From NCBI GenBank assembly GCA_964636675.1, contig CAZWUO010000029.1:1-25052 (forward strand): a stretch of DNA of 25,052 nucleotides. Reading direction: 5' to 3'. This DNA is from JALUUH01 sp964636675. GTDB taxonomy: Bacteria > Pseudomonadota > Gammaproteobacteria > S012-40. The number at the start of each line of letters is the position of its first letter. The stretch's first letter is position 1. The notes under the pieces were generated by a model. It was not told where the DNA came from, searched no databases, and saw only the letters and a list, made by a program, of their open reading frames with translations. Both the position numbers and the translations under genes were made by a program. Below, piece after piece: positions 1 through 8,456 of the stretch.

Positions 1-2221
1 TGATGGGGTGTGCAAGCCGGAGTAGCACTTCGAGTACGCCGATAAGAGTAGCGCGGGTTCCGCGCAATTCATTGGCCGTGCTTTGTGGATGCTGTAGAAC
101 GGGTTTGGAAAATTCCAAATACCAGTCACAGTATTCATTCCAGGTGAATTCATAAATACTTTGTGCCGCAAGATCGAGTCGATAGGCTGTAGTGTGGCGA
201 TTAACTTGCTCTATGGTTTCTTGTAGGCGAGAGGTGATCCATACATCGGGAAGGCTAAGTACACGTTCTTCATTGCTGAGGCCGCAATCTTGATTTTCGG
301 TATTCATTAATACATAACGCGCCGCATTCCATAACTTGTTACAAAAATTACGATAACCTTCTACGCGCTGTAAATCGAAGCTGATGTCGCGCCCAGTAGA
401 GGCTAACGCCGCAAAAGTGAAGCGCAATGCATCTGTTCCGAAGGCGGGAATGCCATCGGGAAAGTCTCTGCGGGTGGCTTTTTCTATGGTTTTGGCTAAA
501 TGGGGCTGCATCAAGCTATCAGTGCGTTTTTTTACTAAAGCTTCTAGTTCTATACCATCGATTAAGTCGATAGGGTCAAGCACATTCCCTTTGGACTTAG
601 ACATTTTTTGGCCTTGCGTATCCCTAATTAGGCCGTGAATATAGACATCACGAAATGGCACCTCACCCATAAATTTAAGGCCCATCATGATCATCCGTGC
701 GACCCAGAAAAATATGATGTCAAACCCGGTGACCAGAACACTGCTTGGATAAAATGTTTTAACTTGCGCTGCATTTTCTGGCCAGCCCAGGGTAGAAAAA
801 GGCCACAACGCAGAAGAAAACCAGGTGTCTAGTACGTCCTCATCTTGACGGAGTTGTAGACTATCTGCGAGCCGGTGTTTCTGCCGTACCTCTTGTTCAG
901 AACGCCCTACAAATACATTGCCCTGCTCGTCATACCATGCGGGAATACGGTGTCCCCACCAGATTTGCCTTGAGATACACCAGTCTTCGATATTATGCAT
1001 CCAATCATAATAAGTATTTTTCCAGTTATCAGGGATGAAGCGTATCGAGCCGTCTTCAACGGCTTTGATCGCAGGTTCTGCTAAGGGCGTGACTTTGACA
1101 TACCATTGGTCAGTGAGTAAAGGCTCGATGACGGCACCTGAGCGATCGCCGCGAGGTACGACGAGTTTGTGCTCATCGGTTTTTTCTAAAAGACCATTTG
1201 CCGCGAGTTCTTCAATGAGCAATTTACGCGCAGCGTAACGATCGAGTCCCTGAAATTCGGTGGGAATAAGCGCACCGTTTTCGTCGCTACTATCGACAAT
1301 TGACGCGCTAATGGTAAAAATATTGATCAGGCCGCCGTGGGGTAATTCGGCGATAGCCGTTTCATCGCGATGTCGTTGCCAGATTTGATAATCGTTGAAA
1401 TCGTGTGCGGGAGTGATTTTGACGATGCCGGTACCAAAATCGGGATCGACATAATCGTCGGCTAGAATAGGAATAAGCCGGTGGGTAAACGGGAGCTTAA
1501 CTTTTTGCCCGATGAGGTGTTTATAGCGCTCATCACCGGGATGTATGGCTATCGCAGCATCGCCTAACATCGTCTCTGGTCGCGTCGTTGCAACGACTAA
1601 AAAATCTTCACCATCTGCTAGGGGATAGCGCAGGTGCCAAAGATAGCCGTTCTCTTCTTGATTGAGAACCTCTAAATCAGAGACTGCTGTATGCAGAACG
1701 GGATCCCAATTGACCAGGCGTTTACCACGGTAGATGAGACCCTCTTCGTGGAGGCGAACAAAGACTTCTTTGGTCGCATTTGATAGCCCCTCATCCATGG
1801 TGAAGCGTTCATTTTCCCAATCCAGGGAGCTACCCATGCGCCGTAGCTGTTGGCTAATATTATTTCCGGATTCTTCCTTCCACTTCCAGACGCGTTGGAT
1901 AAACGCCTCGCGACCGAGATCATGGCGGGTTTTATTATCTGCGGCCAGTTGGCGTTCCACCACCATCTGGGTTGCGATACCCGCGTGGTCTGTGCCGGGC
2001 TGCCATAATGTATTGCGTCCATGCATTCGATGGTAACGTGTCATGGCATCCATCACCGTATTATTAAATCCATGTCCCATGTGCAGGCTGCCCGTCACAT
2101 TGGGCGGTGGAATCATAATGCTATAGGGTTCACCCTCGCCACGGGGGGCGAAATATCCCTCAGACTCCCAGGTCTGATACCAGCGTTGCTCAATTTCGTG
2201 GGGGTTGTAGGTTTTTTCCAT
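1..2221 (-). CDS. valS: Valine--tRNA ligase (partial, 3' end outside window)
   Basis: Class I aminoacyl-tRNA synthetase that charges tRNA-Val in the cytoplasm. The minus-strand frame opens at ATG 2221 with MEKTYNPHEIEQRWYQTW. The HIGH-type motif follows as PPPNVTGSLHMGH near residues 40-52, then QPGTDHAGIATQ. The editing and Rossmann regions lead to WMHNIEDWCISRQIWWGHRIP near position 1000, and the KMSKS loop reads KMSKSKGNV near 578-606. The left edge reads LLRLAHPI, the start of the anticodon-binding domain. I checked that the start, the 1000 region, KMSKS and the left edge all share one frame, so no frameshift is apparent. About 740 codons are present; the E. coli enzyme has 951 residues, so about 200 C-terminal residues are missing off the edge. 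No clear Shine-Dalgarno precedes the ATG. It lies downstream of pepA-holC on the same strand, the usual gammaproteobacterial order, but about 450 bp separate it from the gene before. Confidence 0.97.
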   Translation of the reverse strand, partial: MEKTYNPHEIEQRWYQTWESEGYFAPRGEGEPYSIMIPPPNVTGSLHMGHGFNNTVMDAMTRYHRMHGRNTLWQPGTDHAGIATQMVVERQLAADNKTRHDLGREAFIQRVWKWKEESGNNISQQLRRMGSSLDWENERFTMDEGLSNATKEVFVRLHEEGLIYRGKRLVNWDPVLHTAVSDLEVLNQEENGYLWHLRYPLADGEDFLVVATTRPETMLGDAAIAIHPGDERYKHLIGQKVKLPFTHRLIPILADDYVDPDFGTGIVKITPAHDFNDYQIWQRHRDETAIAELPHGGLINIFTISASIVDSSDENGALIPTEFQGLDRYAARKLLIEELAANGLLEKTDEHKLVVPRGDRSGAVIEPLLTDQWYVKVTPLAEPAIKAVEDGSIRFIPDNWKNTYYDWMHNIEDWCISRQIWWGHRIPAWYDEQGNVFVGRSEQEVRQKHRLADSLQLRQDEDVLDTWFSSALWPFSTLGWPENAAQVKTFYPSSVLVTGFDIIFFWVARMIMMGLKFMGEVPFRDVYIHGLIRDTQGQKMSKSKGNVLDPIDLIDGIELEALVKKRTDSLMQPHLAKTIEKATRRDFPDGIPAFGTDALRFTFAALASTGRDISFDLQRVEGYRNFCNKLWNAARYVLMNTENQDCGLSNEERVLSLPDVWITSRLQETIEQVNRHTTAYRLDLAAQSIYEFTWNEYCDWYLEFSKPVLQHPQSTANELRGTRATLIGVLEVLLRLAHPI

Positions 2222-2319
2222 GGATGCGGGCCGTGTTAATGAAGGTCGCCGGATTATCCTAGAAATACTCGACGATTGCGAGTTTTCGATATTGCGAGTG
2301 CCTGGCGGATTCTAGGTTA

Positions 2320-2463
2320 ATGGCAATACCTATCCTAAATGAGAAACAAGGCGCTGAACAACACAACGGTGCTGCGACGAGTGAATGGGTTGATGAACAC
2401 TTTGTACATATTCGCATCACCTTTAAATCTAGAAAAAGTGGTTGGATTACGCGATGGGCTTAG
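2320..2463 (+). CDS. Doubtful small ORF, 47 residues, unknown
   Basis: A plus-strand frame from ATG 2320 to TAG 2461-2463, divergent from valS. It begins MAIPILNEKQGAEQHNG and ends KSGWITRWA. Composition is protein-like, with mixed charged and hydrophobic residues and two Trp, but there is no family I recognise. Only a weak TAGG lies about 8 nt before the start. It could equally be chance open sequence or the residue of a longer decayed gene. Confidence 0.25.
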   Translation: MAIPILNEKQGAEQHNGAATSEWVDEHFVHIRITFKSRKSGWITRWA

Positions 2464-2627
2464 CCTTTTCAAAACGGACTGATTATCTACATGGTGCTCA
2501 TGGTGTTTTTAATTTAAAGTAGATATCAATGGTTGATTGCAAGTTCCTGCTGATATTAGGTATAAACAATAGTAGTGGATCTGCAGTTGGTTGGCTATGA
2601 CGCAATAAAGTAACGCACTATACTGTG

Positions 2628-2671
2628 TGGTTATTAAGTGGTTATTAAGTGGTTATTAAGTGGTTATTAAG
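2628..2671. repeat. 11-bp tandem repeat, four perfect copies
   Basis: The unit TGGTTATTAAG occurs four times head to tail (2628-2638, 2639-2649, 2650-2660, 2661-2671). A fifth, degenerate copy (TGGTTGTTATT) runs into the stop codon of the minus-strand gene at 2678-2680. On the transcribed strand the unit reads CTTAATAACCA, so it forms the start of the 3' UTR of the acidic-protein gene. Its period is close to one DNA turn. Copy number is likely to vary by slippage. Confidence 0.95.
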
Positions 2672-2677
2672 TGGTTG

Positions 2678-3682
2678 TTATTTAGATATGCTTGTTTTGC
2701 CGAGTACTTCATTAATAATATTTGGCAATTGTTGTTTGACTTGATGATTGACCTCATCTCTTAAGCTGTGCGCCATTTGATCGATGAGTTTGGGTAAGAC
2801 AGCTTCTACGGATTGCGCCAACAGTCCATTTAAACGTAATGTGAGTTGATGATGGAGTTCGTTAGTCATTGATGTTGTTGCTTCAATGACCAAATTATCA
2901 ATTTTTTTTGATAATTGGCTATGCAGTGTGTAGGGAATTGAAATGGATAAGCCGGCTGAGTTTTCTCCCCCAAGGTTTACGTGATGTTCGGCTGAGCGCG
3001 CCGGTCTTGAGTAAGACTCTTGGGTTTCATCTTCCGCAAGAATAAGTTCTGAAGCGGTAAACATTTCTTCTTCGGGGGGCGGGTTGGTACTATTGAATTC
3101 GAGTGCAGAATGTCGCGTCGCGCGACTTTTAGGTGGCTCTGTGGTGTCGGATTCCTCTATTGCACTTACCGCGGCGGCGGGTGTTGTTGAGCTTGCAGTT
3201 GTTGCTACGCCTGAATCAAAGGACTCCGCCTTACTGGCAGGTGCTGCGCTGCTAATCTCTGAATGAGGTTCTTCTTGTGGTGTGTTCTCCGGCGTGACAG
3301 CTTCGGTGGCGACATGGTTGAGCGTAGGTACGGCTCCTGATGCCACTTCGGTTAACATTTCATCAATATCGGTCATGGCCTGAGAATCCGGCTCGACAAT
3401 ATCGGATAAGGTTGGAATATTTTGATCGACGATTGATTCATCGTTTTCGAGCTCAGCAATGGCTTCATCTAACAGCGCAAAATCTCCGGCGTCTGCGTTA
3501 TCTTGATCCTCCGCCATGGCGTTAACATTACCGAGTTCGTGCTCGTGTTCAGCATTGAGTGAAGTGCTTTTTTCGGCGTCTTCAAGATCCCCGAGTGCGT
3601 GCAAAACAGAGGTTTCATCTGTTTTTGAATGGGTTGTCGAAATTGAGTTCGTCTCTTGTTTAGTTGAATCTTGATCTGACAT
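2678..3682 (-). CDS. Acidic, low-complexity protein with helical C-terminus, unknown
   Basis: Not a family I can name. The 334-residue product is strongly acidic and rich in S, T, A and E over residues 1-240, which should be largely disordered. There are no membrane segments or signal peptide. Two related short motifs stand out: NIPTLSDIV (88-96) and AVPTLNHVA (117-125). Residues 245-330 change character to predicted amphipathic helices with regular hydrophobic spacing (LHSQLSKKIDNLV through LPNIINEVL), resembling an oligomerisation or protein-binding helix bundle. The gene starts at ATG 3682, only 4 bp after the holC stop, with AGGTAG as a likely Shine-Dalgarno inside the end of holC, so the two are probably translationally coupled. 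From memory, pseudomonads also carry an uncharacterised gene between holC and valS. A link to the replisome clamp-loader complex is inference from position only. Confidence 0.85.
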   Translation of the reverse strand: MSDQDSTKQETNSISTTHSKTDETSVLHALGDLEDAEKSTSLNAEHEHELGNVNAMAEDQDNADAGDFALLDEAIAELENDESIVDQNIPTLSDIVEPDSQAMTDIDEMLTEVASGAVPTLNHVATEAVTPENTPQEEPHSEISSAAPASKAESFDSGVATTASSTTPAAAVSAIEESDTTEPPKSRATRHSALEFNSTNPPPEEEMFTASELILAEDETQESYSRPARSAEHHVNLGGENSAGLSISIPYTLHSQLSKKIDNLVIEATTSMTNELHHQLTLRLNGLLAQSVEAVLPKLIDQMAHSLRDEVNHQVKQQLPNIINEVLGKTSISK

Positions 3683-3686
3683 AAAG

Positions 3687-4130
3687 CTACCTGCTTACTT
3701 GGTGTGATGCGATTTTGCATCCTTGATCTCGGTAATATCGATAATGCTCTCGGGCGCTCGCTTTGCGTTGAGGCTCTTGACTAACTAGTTCAGCAATTCG
3801 ACTGAATTTTTGGTAGGAGATCGGTATTTTTGAGGCGAGATTGATTAATATTTCACCCTTTGTTGCATCAATGAGGTGTTGTTGATCGTGGGAACCTATG
3901 AGGACTTTGATGTTTTCATCGGACATCACCTCCGCTTTTGCGTGGGGGATAAAGCTACCCTGACGAAATGTCCATAACAAATCATCCATGCGGTTTGATT
4001 GCTCCTCGTTTTGAGTATGAATGTATACGGTATAGCCTTGTTTATATATTTTTTCAGTGAGTTTGCAAGCAAATTTTTCAGCGCCGCGATGGTCATTATC
4101 CTCTATTACATAAAAATCGACCTGTGTCAT
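3687..4130 (-). CDS. holC: DNA polymerase III subunit chi
   Basis: Accessory subunit of the DNA polymerase III clamp loader. In E. coli it pairs with psi and contacts single-strand binding protein. The 147-residue product begins MTQVDFYVIEDNDHRGAEKFACKL, with typical HolC features: an N-terminal beta strand, an AEKFACKL helix, then GYTVYIHTQNEEQSNRMDDLLWTF with the DxLLWTF motif, then SFIPHA. Length matches the family (E. coli 147). It lies between pepA and the acidic-protein gene on the same strand, as in the conserved pepA-holC-valS cluster. A gap of about 80 bp separates it from pepA. Start ATG 4130 has only a weak Shine-Dalgarno. Confidence 0.95.
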   Translation of the reverse strand: MTQVDFYVIEDNDHRGAEKFACKLTEKIYKQGYTVYIHTQNEEQSNRMDDLLWTFRQGSFIPHAKAEVMSDENIKVLIGSHDQQHLIDATKGEILINLASKIPISYQKFSRIAELVSQEPQRKASAREHYRYYRDQGCKIASHQVSR

Positions 4131-4210
4131 CTAACGAGTATTCTCAAAAAGGTTAAATAATAGTCTAAAAAAGCAATATTTATGCCGCGCTAAGCTTTTG
4201 AAAATACGTT

Positions 4211-5713
4211 TTATTTTATCGATTTTCCGCAGCGATCAATGACGTATTGAACGAGTAACGAAACGGGTCGTCCGGTGGAACCTTTTTTATTCCCACTGAG
4301 CCAAGCGGATCCCGCGATGTCTAAATGTGCCCAACGGTAGTCCTTGGTATAGCGGGACAAAAAACAGGCAGCGGTAATGCTTCCGCCTTCTCGGCCACCG
4401 ATGTTTGCCATATCGGCAAAATTGCTTTTGAGTTGTTCCTGGTAGTCGTCCCAAAGAGGCATTCGCCATGTTCTGTCGAGGCTGGTATTCCCCGCTTTTT
4501 CTAAATCGTGGGCTAATTTGTCGTGGTTGCTAAACAAGCCTGAAGCGTGATGTCCTAATGCAATCACGCAGGCGCCGGTTAACGTGGCGATATCAATGAT
4601 GACGTCGGGACTAAATTTTTCGCAATAAGTCAGGGCATCGCAAAGTATTAAGCGACCTTCAGCATCCGTATTGAGAACCTCAATGGTTTGGCCGGATAAG
4701 CTAGTGACGATATCGCCCGGTTTATTGGCATCGCCGTCGGGCATATTTTCAGAGCTGGGAATAACGCCAATGACGTTTATCGGTAATCCCAGTGTGGCGA
4801 TTGCTTTGATAGCCCCAAATACGCTGGCTCCTCCACACATATCGTATTTCATTTCATCCATTGAAGGAGAAGGTTTGATCGATATTCCACCGGAATCAAA
4901 GGTGAGTCCCTTGCCGACAAATACGATGGGTTTTTTATCTTTCTGCGCCCCTGAATATTCCATGATGATGAGTTTTGCAGGCTGTCGACTGCCTCTGGAG
5001 ACGGACAATAAAGCGCCCATGCCTAGGCGTTCCATATCTTGCTCTTCCAGTATTTTGGTTTTGAGCTTTTTGAGTTGGCTAGAAATGCTTTTCGCTTGCT
5101 CAGCTAAATAGGTTGGAGTGCATATATTTCCCGGTAAATCGCCAAGTTCGCGTGATAGGTTAATTCCTTCGCCGATGGCGACACCAAAGTTGATGCCTTT
5201 TTTCATGCGATGTCCCGCGGGTTTATCGCTTGCGAGCCAGCTAAATTTTTTCAGTTTTGCGCGCCGCTCTACTGGCTGGGTTTTTAAGGTGTCACTGCGA
5301 TAGGCGCTGGTAACTATACTGCGCGTCGCGACGTTTGTTTTCCACTGCAGGTCGCAGTCTTTGATTTCCAGCTCAGTCAAACAAGAGATCGCGTTGGCCG
5401 TCGCAATCGTCAGCAGTGTCTTGGCTGATTGATCTATTATTTTTAAGTAATTAGCAGGGTTTAAATCTTTTACTGCTCCGCACCCCACGAGCATTACTCT
5501 CTCCGCTAATATATTAGGGAGGTTGTGTAATACATAGGTTTCACCGATAGTGCCGCTAAAATCGCCTTTTTTTAGAAATCGAGAGAGATATTTTTCGGTG
5601 GCTCTGTCTATTTCGCTGCCACTTGGGCTAAGCTTACTTTTTTCAAAAACCCCGATGATGAGACAACCTGTTCTTAAAGTATTTAAGCTGCCGGTTACTA
5701 GGTTGAAATCCAT
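4211..5713 (-). CDS. pepA: Leucyl aminopeptidase (M17 family)
   Basis: Hexameric two-metal cytosolic aminopeptidase; the E. coli homologue also binds DNA in Xer site-specific recombination. The 500-residue product has the N-terminal macro-like domain (1-160) and the C-terminal peptidase domain (about 170-490). Expected metal and catalytic residues are visible: GKGLTFDSGG with Lys268 and Asp273, MKYDMCGGASV with Asp291, and the family signature NTDAEGRL (348-355) with Asp350, Glu352 and Arg354. Start ATG 5713 is preceded by AGGA at a good distance. It is divergent from lptF, sharing a control region of about 115 bp, and is first in the pepA-holC-(acidic protein)-valS run. Nothing indicates damage. 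Confidence 0.97.
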   Translation of the reverse strand: MDFNLVTGSLNTLRTGCLIIGVFEKSKLSPSGSEIDRATEKYLSRFLKKGDFSGTIGETYVLHNLPNILAERVMLVGCGAVKDLNPANYLKIIDQSAKTLLTIATANAISCLTELEIKDCDLQWKTNVATRSIVTSAYRSDTLKTQPVERRAKLKKFSWLASDKPAGHRMKKGINFGVAIGEGINLSRELGDLPGNICTPTYLAEQAKSISSQLKKLKTKILEEQDMERLGMGALLSVSRGSRQPAKLIIMEYSGAQKDKKPIVFVGKGLTFDSGGISIKPSPSMDEMKYDMCGGASVFGAIKAIATLGLPINVIGVIPSSENMPDGDANKPGDIVTSLSGQTIEVLNTDAEGRLILCDALTYCEKFSPDVIIDIATLTGACVIALGHHASGLFSNHDKLAHDLEKAGNTSLDRTWRMPLWDDYQEQLKSNFADMANIGGREGGSITAACFLSRYTKDYRWAHLDIAGSAWLSGNKKGSTGRPVSLLVQYVIDRCGKSIK

Positions 5714-5829
5714 GAATTATCCTATAAATTTAATATGCCATGTTAAAGTTGGTATATGGCGTCATTATTACAGAAAAGTGCAGAGCAATCTTTATTGTTT
5801 TTCATTTCGGATCTACAGTGGGTAATCTA

Positions 5830-6927
5830 TTGCTGTTAAATCGTTGCTTAACCAAAGAAGTCGTGTCCAATCTGCTTGCTGTGCTAATGGTTTTAATCTT
5901 GATCTTTGCGAGCAAACACTTTATTCGCTATATGTCAGATGCCGCTGCGGGTCACTTGCCGACTGAATTCATCTTTAAACTTTTGAGTTTATTTACCCTG
6001 AGTTATTTGGTGTTAATTATTCCGTTTGCATTATTTTTGGCCATTCTCATTAGTTTTGGAAGAATGTATAAAGATTCCGAGATAACCGCAATGGAGGCCT
6101 GTGGAATTGGCATACCCTCTTTAATCAGAGTACTACTTCCATTTATACTCGTCGTCGCCACGCTGGTCGCTGGGTTATCTTTTTGGGTAGCGCCTTGGGC
6201 TGAGAATACACAGTACCTGATCCGAGACCAGGCGGGTGCTGAATCCGAAGTCGCATTTATTGCGCCAGGGCGGTTTCACCCCATTCGGCGTGGTCAGGGG
6301 GTATTTTACATTGAAAGTTTAGACCCTGATAGCAAGCACATGAATCATGTATTTGTTTATGTGGAAATTGCTGGGCAAATCGATATATTTACCGCGGCAC
6401 GTGGATATCTAAAAAAAGCTGACAGCGGAGAGGCCCGATATTTGGTGCTAGAAAATGGTACTCGTTATGAAATATTAACCCAGGGTCGCGGGTATCGTTT
6501 TCATGAATTCGAAAAAGGTGAAGTACAGGTATGGCAAAAAAGTAATGAAGACCCTTCATCTCGAGCGCTGACTAAAACAACCAGTGAGCTGATTAATTCA
6601 TCGAATCCAAATGAGATAGCGGAGCTTCATTGGCGTATCGCGATGCCGGTATCGTCTATTGTACTGGCGTTATTAGCGATCTTACTCAGTCGAGCGGATC
6701 CCCGGCAGGGTCGATTTGCCAAACTGTTTGTAGCGCTTATTTGTTTTATCACCTATTTATATTTGATGACGATGGGGAAAACTTGGCTGAAACAAGAGGC
6801 AATCCCGGCTTATTTAGGTCTGTGGTGGGTGCATGTGTTATTTATTTCTATGGCGTTTTTTTTATGGTACAGGCAATACGGGTTTGTTTACCTTATTTCT
6901 GATATTAAGCAATGGCAACGCGAATGA
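5830..6927 (+). CDS. lptF: LPS export ABC transporter permease LptF
   Basis: Inner-membrane permease of the LptB2FG complex that extracts lipopolysaccharide and passes it to LptC. The product has three N-terminal membrane segments (about 12-28, 50-80 and 92-115), a periplasmic jellyroll-like domain and three C-terminal segments. The N-terminus LLNRCLTKEVVSNLLAVLMV and the later SDAAAGHLP match the family. I chose TTG 5830, which gives 365 residues (E. coli 366) and follows a weak GTGGG. An in-frame GTG at 5818 is possible. The in-frame ATG at 5740 would add about 30 residues not seen in the family and run into the pepA promoter region. Its 3' end overlaps lptG. Confidence 0.93.
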   Translation: MLLNRCLTKEVVSNLLAVLMVLILIFASKHFIRYMSDAAAGHLPTEFIFKLLSLFTLSYLVLIIPFALFLAILISFGRMYKDSEITAMEACGIGIPSLIRVLLPFILVVATLVAGLSFWVAPWAENTQYLIRDQAGAESEVAFIAPGRFHPIRRGQGVFYIESLDPDSKHMNHVFVYVEIAGQIDIFTAARGYLKKADSGEARYLVLENGTRYEILTQGRGYRFHEFEKGEVQVWQKSNEDPSSRALTKTTSELINSSNPNEIAELHWRIAMPVSSIVLALLAILLSRADPRQGRFAKLFVALICFITYLYLMTMGKTWLKQEAIPAYLGLWWVHVLFISMAFFLWYRQYGFVYLISDIKQWQRE

Positions 6928-7991
6928 GATTACTTGATCGCTATATTGCCATTAGCGTTTTACAGTCAATGTTCACGGTATTATTTGTATTACTGGCTAT
7001 TTTAACCCTCTCTTCGTTTGTTGATGAGTTGTCGAAAACGGGTCAAGGCTCTTACGATGTGTTGCAAGCTGCGATTTATGTATTTTCTTCCATACCTAGA
7101 TTGCTCTATGAGATATTTCCTCCGGCTTCTTTATTGGGTGCGCTATTAGGTTTAGGTACTTTGGCGAGTTCGTCAGAGTTAATCGCATTTCGTGCCGCGG
7201 GGGTATCCATTAATCGGATTATCCTCGCGATGTTAAAAGTGGCATTGATGGTGATGGCCATCGTTTTTGTGATTGGCGAATTTATTGCTCCGCCCGCTGA
7301 AACCTTTGCTGAAACCAAACGTGCTTTAGCATTGAGTGAAGGTAAGGTGCTGAAGACTGAGAAGGGCTTGTGGGTTAGAGAAGGCAATAATTTTATTCAA
7401 ATAAAAAAAATAGTCCCAGGCGTTGGTGTGGGAGATATACAAATTTATTCGCTAGATGAAAATCATCACCTGTCTCAGAGAATGCAAGCAGCGAGTGCCG
7501 TATACTTAAGTGAACAAGCGTGGTTGTTGGAACAAGTCCGGCAAGAAAATATATCTTTGGCAGGCGTTGATTTTCTGCGTTATGAAAAACTGCCGTGGAA
7601 ATCTCTATTAGAGCCTGATATTTTACAATCTGTGGTTATTAATCCACAAACGATGACCTTAGGAAATCTGTATGCTTATACTCAGTTTTTGCAGGGAAAT
7701 GAGCTTGAGTCTAACGCCTATGTACAGGCCTTTTGGACAAAAATCATGGCGCCTATTTCGGTGGTTACAATGATTTTATTGGCGGTTCCGTTTATCTTTG
7801 GGCCACTAAGGTCAGTGAGTTCGGGTCACCGGATTATGCTTGGAACATTGTTTGGGATCGGTTTTCATATTCTAGGGCAGGTAGGGAATTATGTGGGCTT
7901 AGTCTATGAATTTAATCCGATCTTAACAGCGACAAGCCCTAGCTTGTTTTTTTTGGGTGTGGCCTTGTTTATGTTACGCAGAATTCATTGA
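6912..7991 (+). CDS. lptG: LPS export ABC transporter permease LptG
   Basis: Partner permease of LptF in the LPS transport complex. The 359-residue product has the family layout: an N-terminal LLDRYIAISVLQSMFTVLFVL segment, EIFPPASLLGALLGLGTLASSSELIAFRAAG (the coupling helix that meets LptB), a periplasmic domain (about 130-270), then three C-terminal membrane segments ending FFLGVALFMLRRIH. Two starts are possible: ATG 6912, or ATG 6924, which gives the common ATGA overlap with the lptF stop. The second fits translational coupling and would shorten the protein by four residues. The lptF-lptG pair divergent from pepA is conserved in gammaproteobacteria. Confidence 0.95.
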   Translation: MATRMRLLDRYIAISVLQSMFTVLFVLLAILTLSSFVDELSKTGQGSYDVLQAAIYVFSSIPRLLYEIFPPASLLGALLGLGTLASSSELIAFRAAGVSINRIILAMLKVALMVMAIVFVIGEFIAPPAETFAETKRALALSEGKVLKTEKGLWVREGNNFIQIKKIVPGVGVGDIQIYSLDENHHLSQRMQAASAVYLSEQAWLLEQVRQENISLAGVDFLRYEKLPWKSLLEPDILQSVVINPQTMTLGNLYAYTQFLQGNELESNAYVQAFWTKIMAPISVVTMILLAVPFIFGPLRSVSSGHRIMLGTLFGIGFHILGQVGNYVGLVYEFNPILTATSPSLFFLGVALFMLRRIH

Positions 7992-8010
7992 ATTTTTGGA
8001 TCCAAGGATA

Positions 8011-8439
8011 ATGGTTACAAGTAAAATAAAGTTTTCTAATAAATACGCGGTTCCCTTGCACGAAGTGGACATCAGTGCGATCAGAGCGCAGGGGGCTGGT
8101 GGGCAAAATGTCAACAAAGTAAGTTCTGCGATACATTTAAGATTTGATATTAATGCTTCTTCTCTTGCCGACGTTTATAAGCAGCGATTACTCGCCTTGA
8201 GCGATCAACGAATAACCGCAGACGGTGTTATTGTCATAAAGTCGCAAGACTCGCGCAGCCAAGAGCAGAATAAAGCAATGGCGATATCACGGCTTGAAGA
8301 AATGATAACAAGTGTATTGGTCATTAAGCGCAGCAGAAAACCTACAAAACCTAGTAGGGCGGCTAAAAAAAAACGCCTGAACAACAAAGACCGGCGTGGT
8401 AAATTGAAACTACTGCGCCAAAAAGTTAATTCGGAGTAG
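8011..8439 (+). CDS. arfB: Alternative ribosome-rescue factor B (peptidyl-tRNA hydrolase)
   Basis: Releases peptides from ribosomes stalled on mRNAs lacking a stop codon. The product of 142 residues (E. coli YaeJ/ArfB 140) has the class-I release-factor catalytic loop RAQGAGGQNVNKV with GGQ at residues 30-32. It ends in a long basic tail (KRSRKPTKPSRAAKKKRLNNKDRRGKLK region) that enters the empty mRNA channel. I chose ATG 8011 because AAGGA lies just upstream and the protein then matches family length; the upstream in-frame extension overlaps lptG and has no family support. It starts 19 bp after the lptG stop, so it is probably in the same transcript. The C-terminus lacks the domains of full RF1/RF2. 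Confidence 0.93.
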   Translation: MVTSKIKFSNKYAVPLHEVDISAIRAQGAGGQNVNKVSSAIHLRFDINASSLADVYKQRLLALSDQRITADGVIVIKSQDSRSQEQNKAMAISRLEEMITSVLVIKRSRKPTKPSRAAKKKRLNNKDRRGKLKLLRQKVNSE

Positions 8440-8456
8440 TTAGGGGGAGGGGCTCA

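Larger units (their letters stand above)
2222..2677. other. Gap between valS and the acidic-protein gene
   Basis: About 455 bp without a convincing gene. It contains an 11-bp tandem repeat directly after the stop codon of the acidic-protein gene and one doubtful 47-codon plus-strand ORF, both listed separately. The valS promoter and leader must lie here if valS is not read through from holC. I could not pick out a convincing promoter or a T-box-like leader by eye. Confidence 0.6.

Noticed and set aside
1..2221. Possible frameshift in valS, since several shorter open frames overlap it on both strands
   Set aside because: The start, the 1000 region, the KMSKS motif at about 604 and the left edge are all in one frame; the others are frames without family features.
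4671..5111. Plus-strand open frame antisense to pepA
   Set aside because: It lies opposite the intact PepA catalytic domain and has no recognisable motif or ribosome-binding site.
5740..5829. ATG 5740 as the lptF start
   Set aside because: It adds about 30 residues not found in LptF, has no Shine-Dalgarno and runs into the region needed for the divergent pepA promoter. The TTG at 5830 gives the family length.
7957..8010. Upstream extension of arfB inside the lptG coding region
   Set aside because: ATG 8011 has a good AAGGA and gives the usual length; the extension has no family match.
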